Shown piece after piece: positions 36,409-48,589 of a DNA stretch of 64,000 bases. Under the pieces are notes generated by a model. It was given only the letters and a program-made list of their open reading frames with translations, was not told where the DNA came from and made no database searches. A program made the position numbers and the translations under genes. Every line of letters begins with the position of its first letter. The stretch's first letter is position 1. Location: positions 87,965,278-88,029,277 of the forward strand of contig CM043967.1 of NCBI GenBank assembly GCA_014529385.2, written 5' to 3'. This DNA comes from Adiantum capillus-veneris. Lineage: Eukaryota; Streptophyta; Polypodiopsida; Polypodiales; Pteridaceae.

Positions 36409-37614
36409 TTACTCTTCAAGCTCATAAGACCATGCAAATTCTACTTGTTGTGTCAACTTTTGCAAAGGATGAAGCAACTCCGAAGCTAAGTGAATAAAGC
36501 GTGACATATACTTCACCTTTTGAATGAATGAGATGACCTCTTTGAGATTCTTGGGTGATGGGAGCTCAATAAGAGCCTTTGCCTTTGAAGGATCCACCTC
36601 AATGCCTTTATAGTAAACCTTGTGACCAAGCAAGATCACTTCATCCTCACCTATGTGACACTTCTCGGGGTTGAGTTGACCTCCCATGTCGTAGAGCTTC
36701 TTTAAACCTTCTTCTACCCTTTGTAGATACAATTATTTTGAGCTATAAATGCAAAAATCATCAATAAAAACCCTAATGGACTTTCCAAAGAATGCTTGAA
36801 ACACCATGTTCATGAAGCGTTGCAAAGTTGCAGGAGCATTTGTCAATCCAAATGGCATGACTCTAAAAGCATAACAACCCCAAGGAGTGATGAAGGTTGT
36901 TTTCAACTGATCTTCCAATGCGATACCTATTTGAAAGTATCCCGAGTAGCCATCACACACAGTGTACTTCTCATGACCAGCTACCTCATTTAGTATCTCA
37001 TCTTGAAATGGGAGGGGAAAGTGATCTCTTTTTGTTGCCTCATTGAGTGGACAGTAATCCACACACACCCTCCACTTGCCATTTTTCTTATGAGTAACAA
37101 CAACGGGAGAGACCCACTCTGAATTCTCCACTGGATAAATGAAACCTGCTACTAAAAGCTTTCTTACCTCCTTGAGTAAAGCCTGCTCCTTGATGACTCC
37201 TAGCCTTCGTAGATTCTGAACCTTAGGTGTGGCCTCTGGCTTCAAGTCAATTTTGTGTTGAACAGCATCTACTCCATGCACATCGGTGTAGTCTTTAGCA
37301 AAAAGCCTAGGAAATTTCCTTAACACACCTTTGAGCTCCTCTCTTTCATCCCTTGTAAGTGTTGTAGATAACATACCTTCTAGCATTCTTTCATCTTCCA
37401 CTTTTTGGTTTCCTTGGGAACCTACCTCTTCCAAACCTGAGCAAGAGGTCTCTTGGTTGTTTGTCTTAAACCTTACTCCCATGACTTCGATGGAAGACTC
37501 CTCTTCAATAATGCTGCCGTTATTTTCTCCTTCTGAAGTGCTATCGGTCCAGCCTTCCTCCGTCTCACTTTGAGATGATTCTTCATGGAGCTCCTCTTGG
37601 CGTTGCTCCTTCAT
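36409..37614 (-). CDS. pol: Tat-type reverse transcriptase (one stop)
   Basis: RT copies the element RNA into DNA. The 293-codon frame (37614-36733) starts in an acidic linker, then LKGVLRKFPRLFAKDYTDVH and [60 protein letters not shown] and the catalytic FIDDF follow. A TAA at 36733-36735 interrupts it; the same frame then continues as LYLQRVEEGLKKLYDMGGQL and LNPEKCHIGEDEVILLGHKV (thumb) to about 36409. One nonsense codon thus separates it from an intact RT. Upstream, 37614-37830 carries the protease end (YPFILGRPWLMKM). Confidence 0.85.
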
Positions 37615-37821
37615 GTCAAAGACAACCTTCTTATGATTGTCATTCCTGTAAATTAGCTTTCCACTCTCCCAATCCTACAAAGCTCGCATTTTCATTAGCC
37701 ATGGTCTCCCTAGGATAAATGGATAACCATTTCCTTTCGTAGACATAACATAAAAATCCACTGCCTTCTTAATGCCAAAGGCCTCTACAAAAACATTTTT
37801 ACAAATGCCTACATTTTTAAA
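37615..37821 (-). pseudogene. Tat protease C-terminal part
   Basis: KNVFVEAFGIKKAVDFYVMS, GNGYPFILGRPWLMKMRAL, stop, DWESGKLIYR. It aligns with VKVKVMGIECLIDFFVMKAG and ISGRPWILAIGAKQDWESKV in the element at 61090-61220. The catalytic D-G-A part is missing because the nested insertion removes or displaces it. Confidence 0.75.
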
Positions 37822-38743
37822 TGGTTTCATTCTAGTTATAATCTTATGCACTATTCTCTATGCCTAGAGCGTTTTCTAAAGCTTCTCATCCCAGGTTTGA
37901 GGTTCCTTCTAAACTATCTTAGTTGGAATAGACTTAATAGTCTTGCTACTAATCTCAGCTTTTCCATTGCATCTAGAATAATAATAAGCTGTCAACTTTT
38001 GATGCTTGATGGAAAAGATTTTAGTTAGGATCTGAATTGTCTCATTAATGGCATGAGTCCCTTGATCTATAACTATCTCCATCAGGTAGCCATATTGACA
38101 TATGATATGTTCATAAAATAACTAGGCTGTGGACTTAGCCTTGGTCTCTACCCATTTTTTCTGACATAACATGTAGCCATGACTATATAGTTGTTCTTCC
38201 TAGGGGTGACTTCCTTGAAGGGTCCTATGAAATCCAAACCTCACTTCATGAACATTCCGAAGGGTTGAATTATGGTCAAAGGTGTCATATCTATTGCATT
38301 GGGTCTATCCATTCTTTAGAAAATATCATATGTTTTGCAAAAATCTCAAACATCTGGCATCATACTCTACCACTGTAACCTTGCTTGCAAAATCTTTTTA
38401 TAAGTGATGTAAATAGAAATATGTCCTCTTGAACTATCAGTGTGTGCCTCAGTCAGTGATTAATTGCATCTTTGCTTGCATAGATATGCATATTCTAAAC
38501 ACTCCATCAATGTGTAGTTTGTATAGAGATCTAGCTATTAGGTCTCCAAAAAATAAAAAGTCTTTCAAAACATATTAAGAGGTAAGTGAAGAGTGAGATT
38601 AGGAAATGAAAAGACAGATGAAGGTGGAAAGTCAAAAGACATTTTGTGTCCATATAGAGGTGGTGGACTTCACATTTGTATATTTGTGTTTCTCTTCTCC
38701 TTTATTTTTGCTTTAGTGTTTTCTTCTTTTTAAAGTGTCCTTA

Positions 38744-38841
<98 letters not shown>

Positions 38842-39400
38842 ATGTTAAATCCATCCTTCTCACATCTAGATAATATTGTTGCAAATCTACGTGCTTCATC
38901 ATTGCCTGTTGTCGCGTGCTATAGACTAGCGCATCATTTTTTTTACGTTGAGAGAATCTTTGAATTAAAAATATATTTTAATTTTTTTGAAGCCATTAGG
39001 AATACCTTTTAATTTTGATGATTAGAGCCTTTCTACTAGAGTGAGACCACTCTCTTAGAAATCCACCATACTGCAAGAAATCATATGTCCTAGCACTTTG
39101 GATTTGGTTCCTCAATTTTCATTGTGTGAAATAATTTGGCATCTACTGGTTTATCCCTCAAGGATGTCAATGATATACCTTTAGTACTTTTGGATAGGAA
39201 ATTTGCACTGCAGTGTCTTGCCAGGCTTATGGAAATCTTGAAATAAAATTCTAAAAGAAAAATCATCTATCTGATTAACATTTCTTGGATGACTTCTTTA
39301 TTAAACAGATAACTTAAATCTTGATGATCAACATAAAAATGAAATAGATTTTTCAACAAATAATGTTTAAATTTCAAGGCACTAAATACAATTAGTGGGT
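37822..39400 (-). pseudogene. pol: Nested RNase H-integrase fragment of a third gypsy lineage
   Basis: RNase H at 39400-39090 reads LIVFSALKFKHYLLKNLFHF, YVDHQDLSYLFNKEVIQEML and SLTSLRDKPVDAKLF. Integrase at about 38460-37822 reads SRGHISIYITYKKIL, MDRPNAIDMTPL, LDFIGPFKEV, MEIVIDQGTH and CNGKAEISSKTIKS, with several stops. Integrase ends abruptly at RIVHKIITRMKPF, where the host element's protease sequence resumes. The RNase H type is like 22613-23090. A CT tract (38746-38838) lies between the two domains. Confidence 0.7.
38746..38838. repeat. (CT)n microsatellite
   Basis: About 46 units within the nested insertion. Confidence 0.97.
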
Positions 39401-39406
39401 TGGTGC

Positions 39407-40890
39407 AATGATTGTCGATAGCATAGCTATCTAGCACTAACATACTCATGTCAATACTCATGGAAGTGACTCAAATGGGGCACAAAGACTCTTTGAGTGG
39501 GTCAATCCTCAAGAACTGAATTTAACAAGCAAACGCATCAACTAGACCAGCTAATCACCAACTCCTAGATTGGGAAATCTCTCTATGTTCTATCTCATTG
39601 CTCTCGTTCATAACGCCATTTCAATGACTTAACGGACTCAAATAGCCATGAAACTTTAAGGAAAGCTATATTCGGTCCAAGAAGACAAGTATACAAAGTT
39701 TAACAGCCATCTGACAAGGTACCAAAATCACGATTCATCATTTATCACATCATAAAAACTATAACAAAACTACATAAATAGGTCCCCCTAAGGTCTAATA
39801 ACACTCTCCTTTGGCCAAAATGTCTAATAAAAATGATTTAAGCACTCAAGCTAAAGATAAGGTTCACAGATGTGAAGTCACAAACCACAATAGAACTTGA
39901 GATGCTTAATGTTTGGCTGATGTAGTTGATAGGCACCCTCCTAGTTGGCCACACCTCGTCAAAGTCACGATGTAATATATCTTATTTTTGGGAAGCCATG
40001 TAAATGAGCATTTGTAATTTTGATCCAAGCGCTGTAAAACTCTCAGTTGTAATATTTAATTATGTTCTCAAATCTAGCCGAATATTGGCTGTTTTGAAAG
40101 CCCTAGATATAATACTGAAAAGCCTTAGTTTCAATACAACATCATTATTTTTTGGAAAAAGAAAGAGTTTTGGCTATACGATTGTCAACAAGTTGCTACT
40201 CTACCGAAACTTGTATTCCATTTTTCTCATGATTCGGTAATCCAAATTCAATTTCAAGAATTGCATTGTGTTCCTTCTCTTTTGCTCTTTCATTTAAGCA
40301 TAAGCATTTCAAGGTTTTTTTCTGGTTCATGACTATGTGTCTATGAGTCTTATCTTCAATTTTGAGTACTTAAATCACTTTATTATGACATTTTGACCAT
40401 AGGAGAGTGTTATTAGACTTTAGGCGACTTGTTTATGCAAATTTGTTGCAGTTTTTATGATGTGGTACATGATGGATCATGATTTTGGTACCTTGTTAGT
40501 TTTTATGCTTTTGTTGTAGTTTTTATGCAATTTTGTTGTAGTTTTTATGACATGGTACATGATGGATCATGATTTTGGTACCCTATCACATGGCCACCAG
40601 ACTTGGTAGACTTGTCTCCTTAGACTTAATATAGCTTCCCTTAAAGTTTTTGATGATCCAATTTTGTTTAGTCATTGAAATGGTGTGATGAGTGACCTAG
40701 ATCGTTGAGATAGGATGTATGCAGATTTTCCAATCTGGGAGTGGCGATTTGCTTTTTGATTTGATGTATTTGCTTGTTAGGTTCACTTCTTAAGGAATCA
40801 CAACCTCAAAGAGTCCTCGTGTCCCATCTAAGTCACTTCCATGAGTATTGACATTGTTATGTCAGTGCCAGATAGCTATTTTATAGACGT
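39407..40890. repeat. Large inverted repeat
   Basis: The left arm (about 39407-39930) matches the reverse complement of the right arm (about 40295-40890). Shared blocks include tcatggaagtgac / gtcacttccatga-like, ggtaccaaaatca / tgattttggtacc and cactctccttt / agagtg-like. The spacer is about 365 bp. The right arm has a 70-bp internal duplication (tggtacatgatggatcatga twice). The arms are diverged. It may be two copies of one repeat in head-to-head orientation, or a foldback-type element. Confidence 0.7.
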
Positions 40891-40913
40891 TTATCCCGAC
40901 AACCCGTTAACAT

Positions 40914-40931
40914 TGGCATTGTTGCTAGGGA
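40914..40931 (+). other. Possible decayed primer binding site
   Basis: TGGCATTGTTGCTAGGGA resembles the TGGCGCCGTTGCCGGGGA site known from plant Athila/Tat elements, differing only by C-to-T and G-to-A changes. It lies just right of the inverted repeat, which would make the right arm an LTR. Confidence 0.35.
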
Positions 40932-41769
40932 ATGATCCTTAGGTGGTGAGTGACCTAGTATGTATTCACAACCTTATTTTTCAAAGATTTGTTATCCATT
41001 CCATCTACACTTTAGTAATAAAGAAGCTAGACATGGGTTTAGTGTTTGATAGAGTCTAGACTTGAGGGACCGGCTAAATCTATCCTTGAGAGACAAAGAG
41101 AGTTGTGAGTGAGAGACCAAACCCATTTCATTCATCAAGTTTTCTTTATTCTTTGAGCATACTATTTTGTTTTCCATTACAACTTTAGTTTGCATTGTTT
41201 TGTTCATTTTTGTTTCAAGTTTCTTTTTAGCACATAGGAGTAGGGTAAGTAAAAACCAACACCATCAAATTGGACTGAAAAGATCAGGACAAGAAGGGCT
41301 GAGAACCATATTTCAGGCCAAAACACCATAACTTTGAAATTGTGAAAATTTAATGGTAGAGACCTAAAAGTTAATCAAAACTCAAAAAATTGGCGCTCAA
41401 GGGCCTCACAAAACATGCCAACAGCAACTTGATAAGTTTTAGCGGATTCTATGGAAGAACAGGGATCACGATCCATGTCCCCTAGAGACAGATTGAACAA
41501 GATTTGAGACCATGTGATTGATGTTGACCTTTACCAACTGGAACCAAAGTTTGGGATCAAATTGAGGTCAAAATCACACTTAAATCAAGGAACTTGTGAA
41601 GAATCTCTTAAAGCTAGTGTTGGCAGTCGGACCAGACGAGCACCCTCCTAGTCGAACCTTCTTTATGATCTCTAAAATTTTGAATATCCATCATTATCTT
41701 TTCGGGGAGCCTTATAATTTTGAGAAAGCCTTTGATCTTAACCAATCCTCCTTTGATGTAACAACCTAA
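40932..41769. other. Unassigned remainder of the nested insertion
   Basis: No protein is recognised. At 41459-41478 it holds a diverged copy of the palindrome found at 48.7-50.2 kb. Near 41735-41815 there is a 50-bp duplication at the end of the gag-protease frame (tcctttgatgtaacaa twice). Confidence 0.4.
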
Positions 41770-43151
41770 TTTGAAAGACCTTTCCTAACCAATCTTCCTT
41801 TGATGTAACAATCTAGCACAGGTGTAATATCCTCATTCATTTCAGCATGTGCAATTTTTACAACAGGAACACTCTCTTTTATCTTTCTCCTAGTGCTAAC
41901 TTCCTTCGTTAAATCCCTCCTAACTTGTGGGCATAATGCAAGAAACTGAGGCCATGAGATATCAGGAACCTTTACCTCTCATGTCTTCCAATAGGTTGTA
42001 TGGAGCCATACCATGTCCAAGAGGGAAGCCTTGGAGATTGATACGACGTCGAGTCCTCTTAGCTTCCTTGGTCTCCTTTGCCTTCTTGCCTCGTCGTCCA
42101 TGGTCACTCTGTGATGTGACACCTTCTTTCTCTTTACCTTTTCTTCGGCCACGCTTAATGCCATTTGCTTCCATGTCAACCTCATTTGAGTTTGTCACCT
42201 CTACCACATGCACATTTGGATCTGGCAAAGGTGGAACTCCTTCTACCCCTTGTGGAGGTGGTCTTGGTCCATTTGGTCTTTGTAGAAGCCTTGGTTGTTG
42301 ACGAGTTCCTTCACCTACATTCATCACTGGGTAATTCAAGTTAGGTCTCCCTGGCTCCCCACGGGGCCAAGGATAATTATACATCCCATGTCCAGACTCT
42401 CCGCAATTCCAACATTGCAAGACTCTCCTAGGTCGCGGATCTCGCTCTTCAGACTTCTTTGCTTGTCCCTTTGGACCTATAGCTTGTGCAAGGTGAATTG
42501 ACAGGCTACTTAAAGATTCATTCAACTTCTCGATTACTTCAGTTGTTACCTCAGGATGCTCCCTAGATGTCGATGCTTGTGACTTACCTTTGGGTCTAAG
42601 ACCTTCTATTGGAACCTCTCCCCTTAGGCACTTGAGTTTCCTATACTTCTTGGAAGGTCTAATTTTAGCTGCATCATAGGTGGCAGGTGCATCCGCCTCC
42701 ACTTTACCTTAAGATAAGGAAAGAGTCCAGTTATGAATCTCTTCTTCTTTAGAAATTCTGCACCATCACCAGGGTTAGCAACATTTCTTATCCATAGAGC
42801 CCAAAGACGTAGAAACTCTTGCTTGTACAAGTAGTAGTCATTTAAATCTTTTTGCTTATGAGAAACAATGTCTTGCCATAGTTTTTGAGTGTTTTGGGGA
42901 TCAAAGAAGTATCTCTTGAAATGATTCAAAACTTCTGTGTAATTCCCCTTAACTTCCTCAGGCAAAGAGTCAAACCAAGTGCTAGCATCTTTCCTAAGGA
43001 CCACCTCAAACATTTCTACGCGCTCTTGATTAGTTACTATCCTCTTGATACGGCAAGATATCTTGAAATTTGCTAAAAATAATTATGCATCCTCTCCAGG
43101 CTCTCCAAAGAAAAGAGGATATCCAGACATTTGGCGTTGACTCTCCATTGA
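41770..43151 (-). pseudogene. gag: Tat-type gag
   Basis: It begins ATG at 43151 (MESQRQMSGYPLFFGEPGED), then an in-frame TAA. It continues EMFEVVLRKDASTWFDSLPE, RYFFDPQNTQKLWQDIVSHK and KKKRFITGLFPYLKVKWRRM. After a frame change at about 42700, a zinc knuckle follows near 42410 (CWNCGESGHGMYNY). The last Cys of CCHC is Tyr. Basic stretches lead to MAPYNLLEDMRGK and, in a shifted frame, VRRDLTKEVSTRRKIK and ITPVLDCYIKGRLV. This parallels YNLVSDV...LRRQWSTSVSTRL in the element at 60700-60830. Inactive through stop, frameshift and knuckle loss. Confidence 0.78.
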
Positions 43152-43744
43152 ATTGATTTCAAAGTGACGCGTTTTTGTTTTTTTCTTTCTTTAAAAGTTT
43201 TACACAATAATATTTTCTAAATTGCAATCTATTATACAACAAAATAAAAATATTCACATCAAATGACCTATGATAATCAATAAGAGGTAGAATGACAGGG
43301 TTTGGTGACGCGAGAATTTCTCCTACTCTTTGGACACCAAACATGAAAACCATACGTTGTTGAAAATGGATTTTTCTTCTAATTGCGATGTTTACTCTAA
43401 TGTGTGGAGTGAAATTGAAGGGGAAAACCTCGATTCCTGGGCCATTGTCCATAGTCTATGCATGCCCTAATTTTTAAAACAAAAAAAAATATAGATGTCC
43501 AGACTAAGGTCGTACCTAATGAGAGGCAAAATAAAGGGATTTACTGATGCGTTTATCTCTGCCAACCTAAAGGGACCTAAAATTCTACGAATTACACGTT
43601 GAAATTGCAACTTAGTACTAACAATTATGTGTACCTTTTGCCTGGCAATGGGAATGAAAGGATCATACAGATTCTTGTGATTCATGCAACCTACTTGACT
43701 ATGATAAAAGTTGAACCTACACAAAAAGATACACAAGCCGTCCT
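43152..43744 (-). other. Leader of the Tat element with repeated modules
   Basis: No ORF is supported. Modules at 43262-43390 and 43510-43620 (plus strand: gagaggYa..., then acgttg-aaa) resemble each other and the module at 1200-1330. Confidence 0.5.
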
Positions 43745-43758
43745 CCGTGGGGGCACCA
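43745..43758 (-). other. Primer binding site of the Tat element
   Basis: On the minus strand TGGTGCCCCCACGG starts 3 nt after the 5' LTR end. The element at 59.5 kb has the identical 14-mer at the corresponding place (59511-59524). The tRNA is not identified. Confidence 0.8.
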
Positions 43759-43935
43759 ATTTGAGGCGGTCCGGGGCGGGCAACAAGAAGAATGGCCTCT
43801 AAGCACCCTTCTAGGCTCCCGTGCTGCTCAATTGGGTTGGGGTTGGAAAAAACAACAAACACGCACACAAACCCGCAACCTAACCCTACACAAATTTGGG
43901 GCACCACCTAGTTTTGGATGCGAACTAGGACGCGT

Positions 43936-43937
<2 letters not shown>

Positions 43938-44012
<75 letters not shown>
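43938..44012. repeat. (GA)n microsatellite in LTR copy C
   Basis: About 37 units, 176 bp from the LTR end. Confidence 0.96.
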
Positions 44013-44016
<4 letters not shown>

Positions 44017-44676
44017 TAATGCTCGGGCTGCTTTGAAATGTATCGATAGTGATCAAGCAAACACAATTATATGTGTAAGAAAGAGACAGAAAGGGGGAGG
44101 GGATGCTTGTTCCATTAATACGTTCTTACAAATCTATCACGACCAATCAAAGTGAGATTAGTATTTGTTCAACATAGCTTGAGTAAATTACACCACAACA
44201 CATCACAAGAAAAGCCACCCCAATCACTGTCTTAAGGCCAAGGGAGTCCTCTCCACCCTGTTGCCCTCTTACAGTATGTGGAATTTATGGCTGAATTGAT
44301 GACAACACCTAGAACCAAGATATCAAGAACTTAAAAAAACACCAAGACACTTACACATCATTGTTGACCATTACTTCACGTTGGAAGAGAGACAAAGTAT
44401 CCAACCTTAGTCCAAATCCACCCTCCTTGATTCAGCAAATGTTGGGCTTACACTAGTAGGAGAAATGATAGATTTCCTACTCTCAATTGAATGATCACTC
44501 TCTCTTACAATGGCATAGAGTTCCCTTGCTAATCACCCCTAATACAACACATGCATATGCATAAGACAATGAGCTTCCACTCAAGAGCTCCTCCTAGAGA
44601 GGTTGAGCTTGGCTTCTCAAGCTATAGCATAGTGCTCTTGCTTATGGCCCCCCCTTTTTGTGCTAGCTACACCCTC

Positions 44677-44685
44677 CTTTTATAG
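44677..44685 (-). promoter_or_regulatory. TATA box of the Tat element 5' LTR
   Basis: The minus strand reads CTATAAAAG followed by gaggg. It is the same in LTR copies A and B, and is the probable promoter of the element. Confidence 0.6.
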
Positions 44686-46401
44686 CAACTTTAAAGGCTA
44701 GGGTTACTCATCTAACCATGGTTGGGTTAGATTTTCAGCACTTATCTAATTTCTTTTGTTTGGAATTATCAAGAAGTTGGTGTGGATAGATGAAGAATAG
44801 AGAGAGGAGAGAAGTGGAGGTGATAGGACTTTTCATAGTAGGTTAGTGTTAGTAAATTAGTAGAGTTAATATTTTTATTGATTTACAAATGGAATTGGAT
44901 ATTTACAATGGGATACAAATAAGGAAGAAAAACCTCTTAATAGGTAAGAAAACATGGATTTCTTACAATGTTGATGCTCCAAGTGTCTTGAGTAGGGTCA
45001 ATTTTGACGCTTGTTGACGGTCCACTAGCTTTGACGGTACATTTTTTCTCCACTCTTGACCTTCCTTGAGAGCCAAGGTAAGTGAACATGAGTAATCAAT
45101 CACCATGATGCTGTCTTTCAAGAGAAGAGGCTGAATTTTGTGGTTTTTTTTATAGATATGGGTAATATGGATGAGGAAAAATGAGACTAGGTGGTCAATT
45201 TTGGAATGGAAGTGTGTGTAGGAGACATGAGTTCACCATGGTTTCTCTTAGTCTTCAAGGTTGAGAAGGTGGTGAGTAGGGTGCAGAGAGGAGTGGTGAA
45301 AGAGTGGGGATGATGAGTGGAGAAGTGTGTGTGAAAGAGGAAAATGATAAAGTGGAAGAGGGAGTGTGGTTGCATAGCATGGGCAAACTGGGGTCCACCA
45401 ATAAAATCATAGCTCATAGCTTGTAGCTCAAAAAATTTTGAAAAACTTTAAGGTAAAAGCTCAGCTCACGAGGTACAACTTTTGTTTGTATCATCTTTTC
45501 AAATTTGGGGAGCATGTGATCTTTAAAAATTCAGCAAAACCGACTGTTTTTTCCACTGCACAAAGTCCTTGTGAGGTCCTTCTTTGGATGATTCTTTTGA
45601 ATACCTCCAAGAGTGAGCCCCCCATAGTGCATGCATGCATGCCACATACCCTTGACCTTATTTGGTAGGTCTATAATTGAAGATATTGTTGAGATCATGA
45701 TATAAGTGAATAGTACAACTAAGAAAATCAAATATTGAGGGGTCTAAAAAAATATGTACATGTCAAATATAAATAATATACGTGGAAAAAATATAAAGAG
45801 GTCAAAATAAATCTCTCTCATTATAAGTCTACCATAAAAAGATGAATATTTTTGGTGGTCTAATTTATGAGAGTAATAGAGAATAGATGTAGGAAGGAAA
45901 AAATGACAATAGGGAAAAAATATACACATAAATAAACTAGTTTTTTTGGATTTTTGTTGTGATGGAGTTACACCAAAAATAAGAGAAGCTTGCATGAAAT
46001 TATTTTTATATGGAATAAAGAGTATGCAAAATGGTAAGAAAAAATATAGTAATGTTGAGTCAATGTACATAGCATAAATAACACACCATATGTAGAAATA
46101 TTTAAATAAATACCAAAATAATTATGAAAAATCCTTTTATTTAGGCGCTATATACAATGAAATATTTACACACAAATGGGCTATAATATACTTATATTTT
46201 TTATTTTTATTATTTTTTGGCTCAACTAGCCCAGTGACTAGCTAATTAAGGGTTTTTAAGAAGATATGGGAAAAGTCCCCTAACTCATACACACCTATAT
46301 ACAGTGAATTGGTAGGGATAGCCACAGTGTCTGGATGATTTTGGTATGGTGGGTTAACTCACTATGGTAATTACGGAGAGCCGAAAAATGGCTATCAACG
46401 G

Positions 46402-47680
46402 CTTGAGTGCATGTGTGTGAGAAAGAGAGAGAAGAGAGTGAGAATGAGACGGTTGCATGGCATCACCCATGCTCAGCCACTCAAAATTGGGGGTGACCTG
46501 AGTTGAAGGCGATGGTAGAGAGTGATAGAAAAAGCGTTCGGCTAGCCCTCGAAGACAAAGATAGAAAGTGGGGTTGTAGTGGAAAAGAGAGATAGAGAGT
46601 GCTACACTACTGCCCACCTCATGCAATATCTGATGGTTCCTGTAATGAGAGAGTGGGTTGGCGGTTAGCGAAAGAGAGAAAAAGATAAAGCTTTGATGAA
46701 TGTCTGCCATGGAGAGAGAGTGGACAATTGGCAGCTGCCGACATGGTGGTTGGGGAGGGTTGTAGCCTAGAGGTGGTGCTGCTTTGCAGATGACATGAAG
46801 TACACGTTCAGATGGCATGGCGGAACTTGTTGCCGCAGCTGCTGTGGTTCACAAGGAGAACTCAATCTGACACTCATCAACACTGAGTGTCTAGGTCAAA
46901 TGACGGAGTGCAGCTAGTGGACAGCATTCAAGTGCCACTATTGAGGCATATCATGTGCCGCTAGTGCAGTGTGTTTCCGAGAAGAGGAGCGTGGGAGAGG
47001 TTTTGGCGTTTGATGATGGCATTTTCAGCGATGATTACGATTTCCAATATACTGGTTTCCACATAAGGATGGTGTTTAGTTTTTTGTATAACGACATGTA
47101 CGCACGCATTGGGGTTGTTTCCCACTATCAACGAGTATTTTACTACTTCTCCTGTGGATTCTCCTTTATGGCATCATGAATGTTACAGAACCTATTTGAT
47201 AATCTTCCATGCAAAAAAAGTATGTTATTTCCCTTCCTTTGAGTAGTTTACTATATGTATATGCTCCTCTCATATGGAAAAAAATCCTCTAATTCATCTC
47301 TCTTTCATGCAATTATTCGAATGAAACTCGTCTCACCTGCTATTGTCTAGTTTACTATAATTAGCTTCCTAATAGCACTAAATGTTCCTCTAAGACTAAC
47401 ATGCATGATCTCTAAACAACTCGAGGAGTTTTAATTACATGCGCATATTTGACTCACTAATCTTATGTCTAATATGCTTATGTGTCAAGACATCCAATTA
47501 AGGCTTTGATTAGGGAATATTATTAGTAATCAATTAAAAACATTAGGCAATTTTTAAGAAAAAATTTAGATCATAATTTACACTTATCTCTGTATATACG
47601 TTTCTCCATCACCCGTATGTTGAGAGGAGTGTCTTCAAAGCTCTGAAACCACTACTACAAATGGCAGCACAGAGAGCCCT
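46402..47680. other. Unassigned sequence
   Basis: This is the right flank of the Tat element. A 74-codon frame at 46955-47179 (MPLVQCVSEKRSVGEVLAFD...) is not recognised. 47190-47600 is AT-rich. No repeat family or RNA gene is seen. Confidence 0.4.
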
Positions 47681-47687
47681 TACGAAT

Positions 47688-48490
47688 TGCACAAATCGAT
47701 AATCGAGCTCAACACAAACAGAGAGAGACAGAGAGTGGGAGAGAGCAAGAGAGAACATATAGGTGCACCTCCTAGAGCAGAGTGCTACACTGGCACGACA
47801 AGAGAGAAGAGAGGAGAGGGGAGAAGAATAAGATGGAGGTTGGGTGCAATCTCCCCCCGTGCAAGAGTGAGCATTTCCCTCTTGCACGTATTTACTTATA
47901 GATTTCTTGAATGGTCAAAATGAGTACAAATTGGTCGGCCGATCATAAATAGCCAAAAATCATAAAATACAACTTGAATAATAAATTATACATAAAATAT
48001 AATATCCTTTTGCATAACCCTTAGCCTTTTCCCCCTGTCAGCTGCACTAGACAATAAAATATCAATTCTATTACAGCTATTCCAGACGGAGGCGTGGTGT
48101 GCCCAGCAAAATACTCAAAATAGCACATAGCAAGCCATAAACCAACAAATCTACATACCTAATGACTCGCACAAATCCATAATCAAGCACAACATGAATA
48201 GTGAGAGACAGAGAGAAGGATAGAGCGAAAGAGCACGTGTAGACGCACCTCCTAGAGCGGAGTGCTATGCCGACACGGCGAGAGAGAAGAAAGGACAGGA
48301 GAGAAGAAGACACAAGCACTGGGTGCAATCTCCCCCCGTGCAAGAGTGAGCATTTTCCTCTTGCACATATTTTATTTATAGATTCTTCAATTCTCAAAAT
48401 GAATACACATTGGCCGGCCGACACAAATGAGCATAGCTCCTAATGAACACTTGAGTAATAAATATACATATCCCTTATCCATAACATACT
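47688..48490 (+). repeat. Dispersed repeat R4, two direct copies
   Basis: Copy 1 starts at 47688 (gcacaaatcgataatcgagc) and copy 2 at 48169 (gcacaaatccataatcaagc), about 481 bp apart. They share gagagacagagag, gcacctcctagagc, tgggtgcaatctccccccgt and gcaagagtgagcatttt/c. A partial inverted copy lies at 30695-30860. No coding potential is seen. Identity as an LTR or non-autonomous element is open. Confidence 0.8.
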
Positions 48491-48589
48491 CCGGGGTTGA
48501 AAAAGCAACTACCCTCAATTGCAAGGTACATAAGTGGTGGAGTAACTTGATCAAAATACCAAAAAAGGAGTTGTTTGCAAAAAACCACA

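Larger units (their letters stand above)
31466..46397 (-). mobile_element. 14.9-kb Tat-type Ty3/gypsy retrotransposon
   Basis: Parts in minus-strand order: 5' LTR 46397-43762, primer site at 43758, leader with repeated modules, gag 43151-41770, protease region broken by a nested insertion (about 41770-37822), RT, RNase H, second RNase H, integrase (37850-34035), polypurine tract at 34020-34007 and 3' LTR 34006-31466. LTR ends are TGATAG...CTCA. Flanks share ACGG (31462-31465 and 46398-46401), a candidate 4-bp target duplication. The two LTRs are very alike apart from one deletion and one small duplication, so insertion is fairly recent. The coding region nevertheless has several stops. The dual RNase H places it in the Tat group. 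Confidence 0.88.
43762..46397 (-). repeat. 5' LTR (copy C) of the Tat element
   Basis: The LTR is 2636 bp, from TGATAGCCATTTTTCGGCT (minus strand, 46397) to ...GGACCGCCTCA (43762). It pairs with 31466-34006. A GA tract lies at 43938-44012 and the TATA box at 44677-44685. Confidence 0.9.

Noticed and set aside
46354-46818. 154-residue minus-strand ORF
   Set aside because: It starts in flanking DNA, crosses the LTR end of the Tat element and matches nothing I know.
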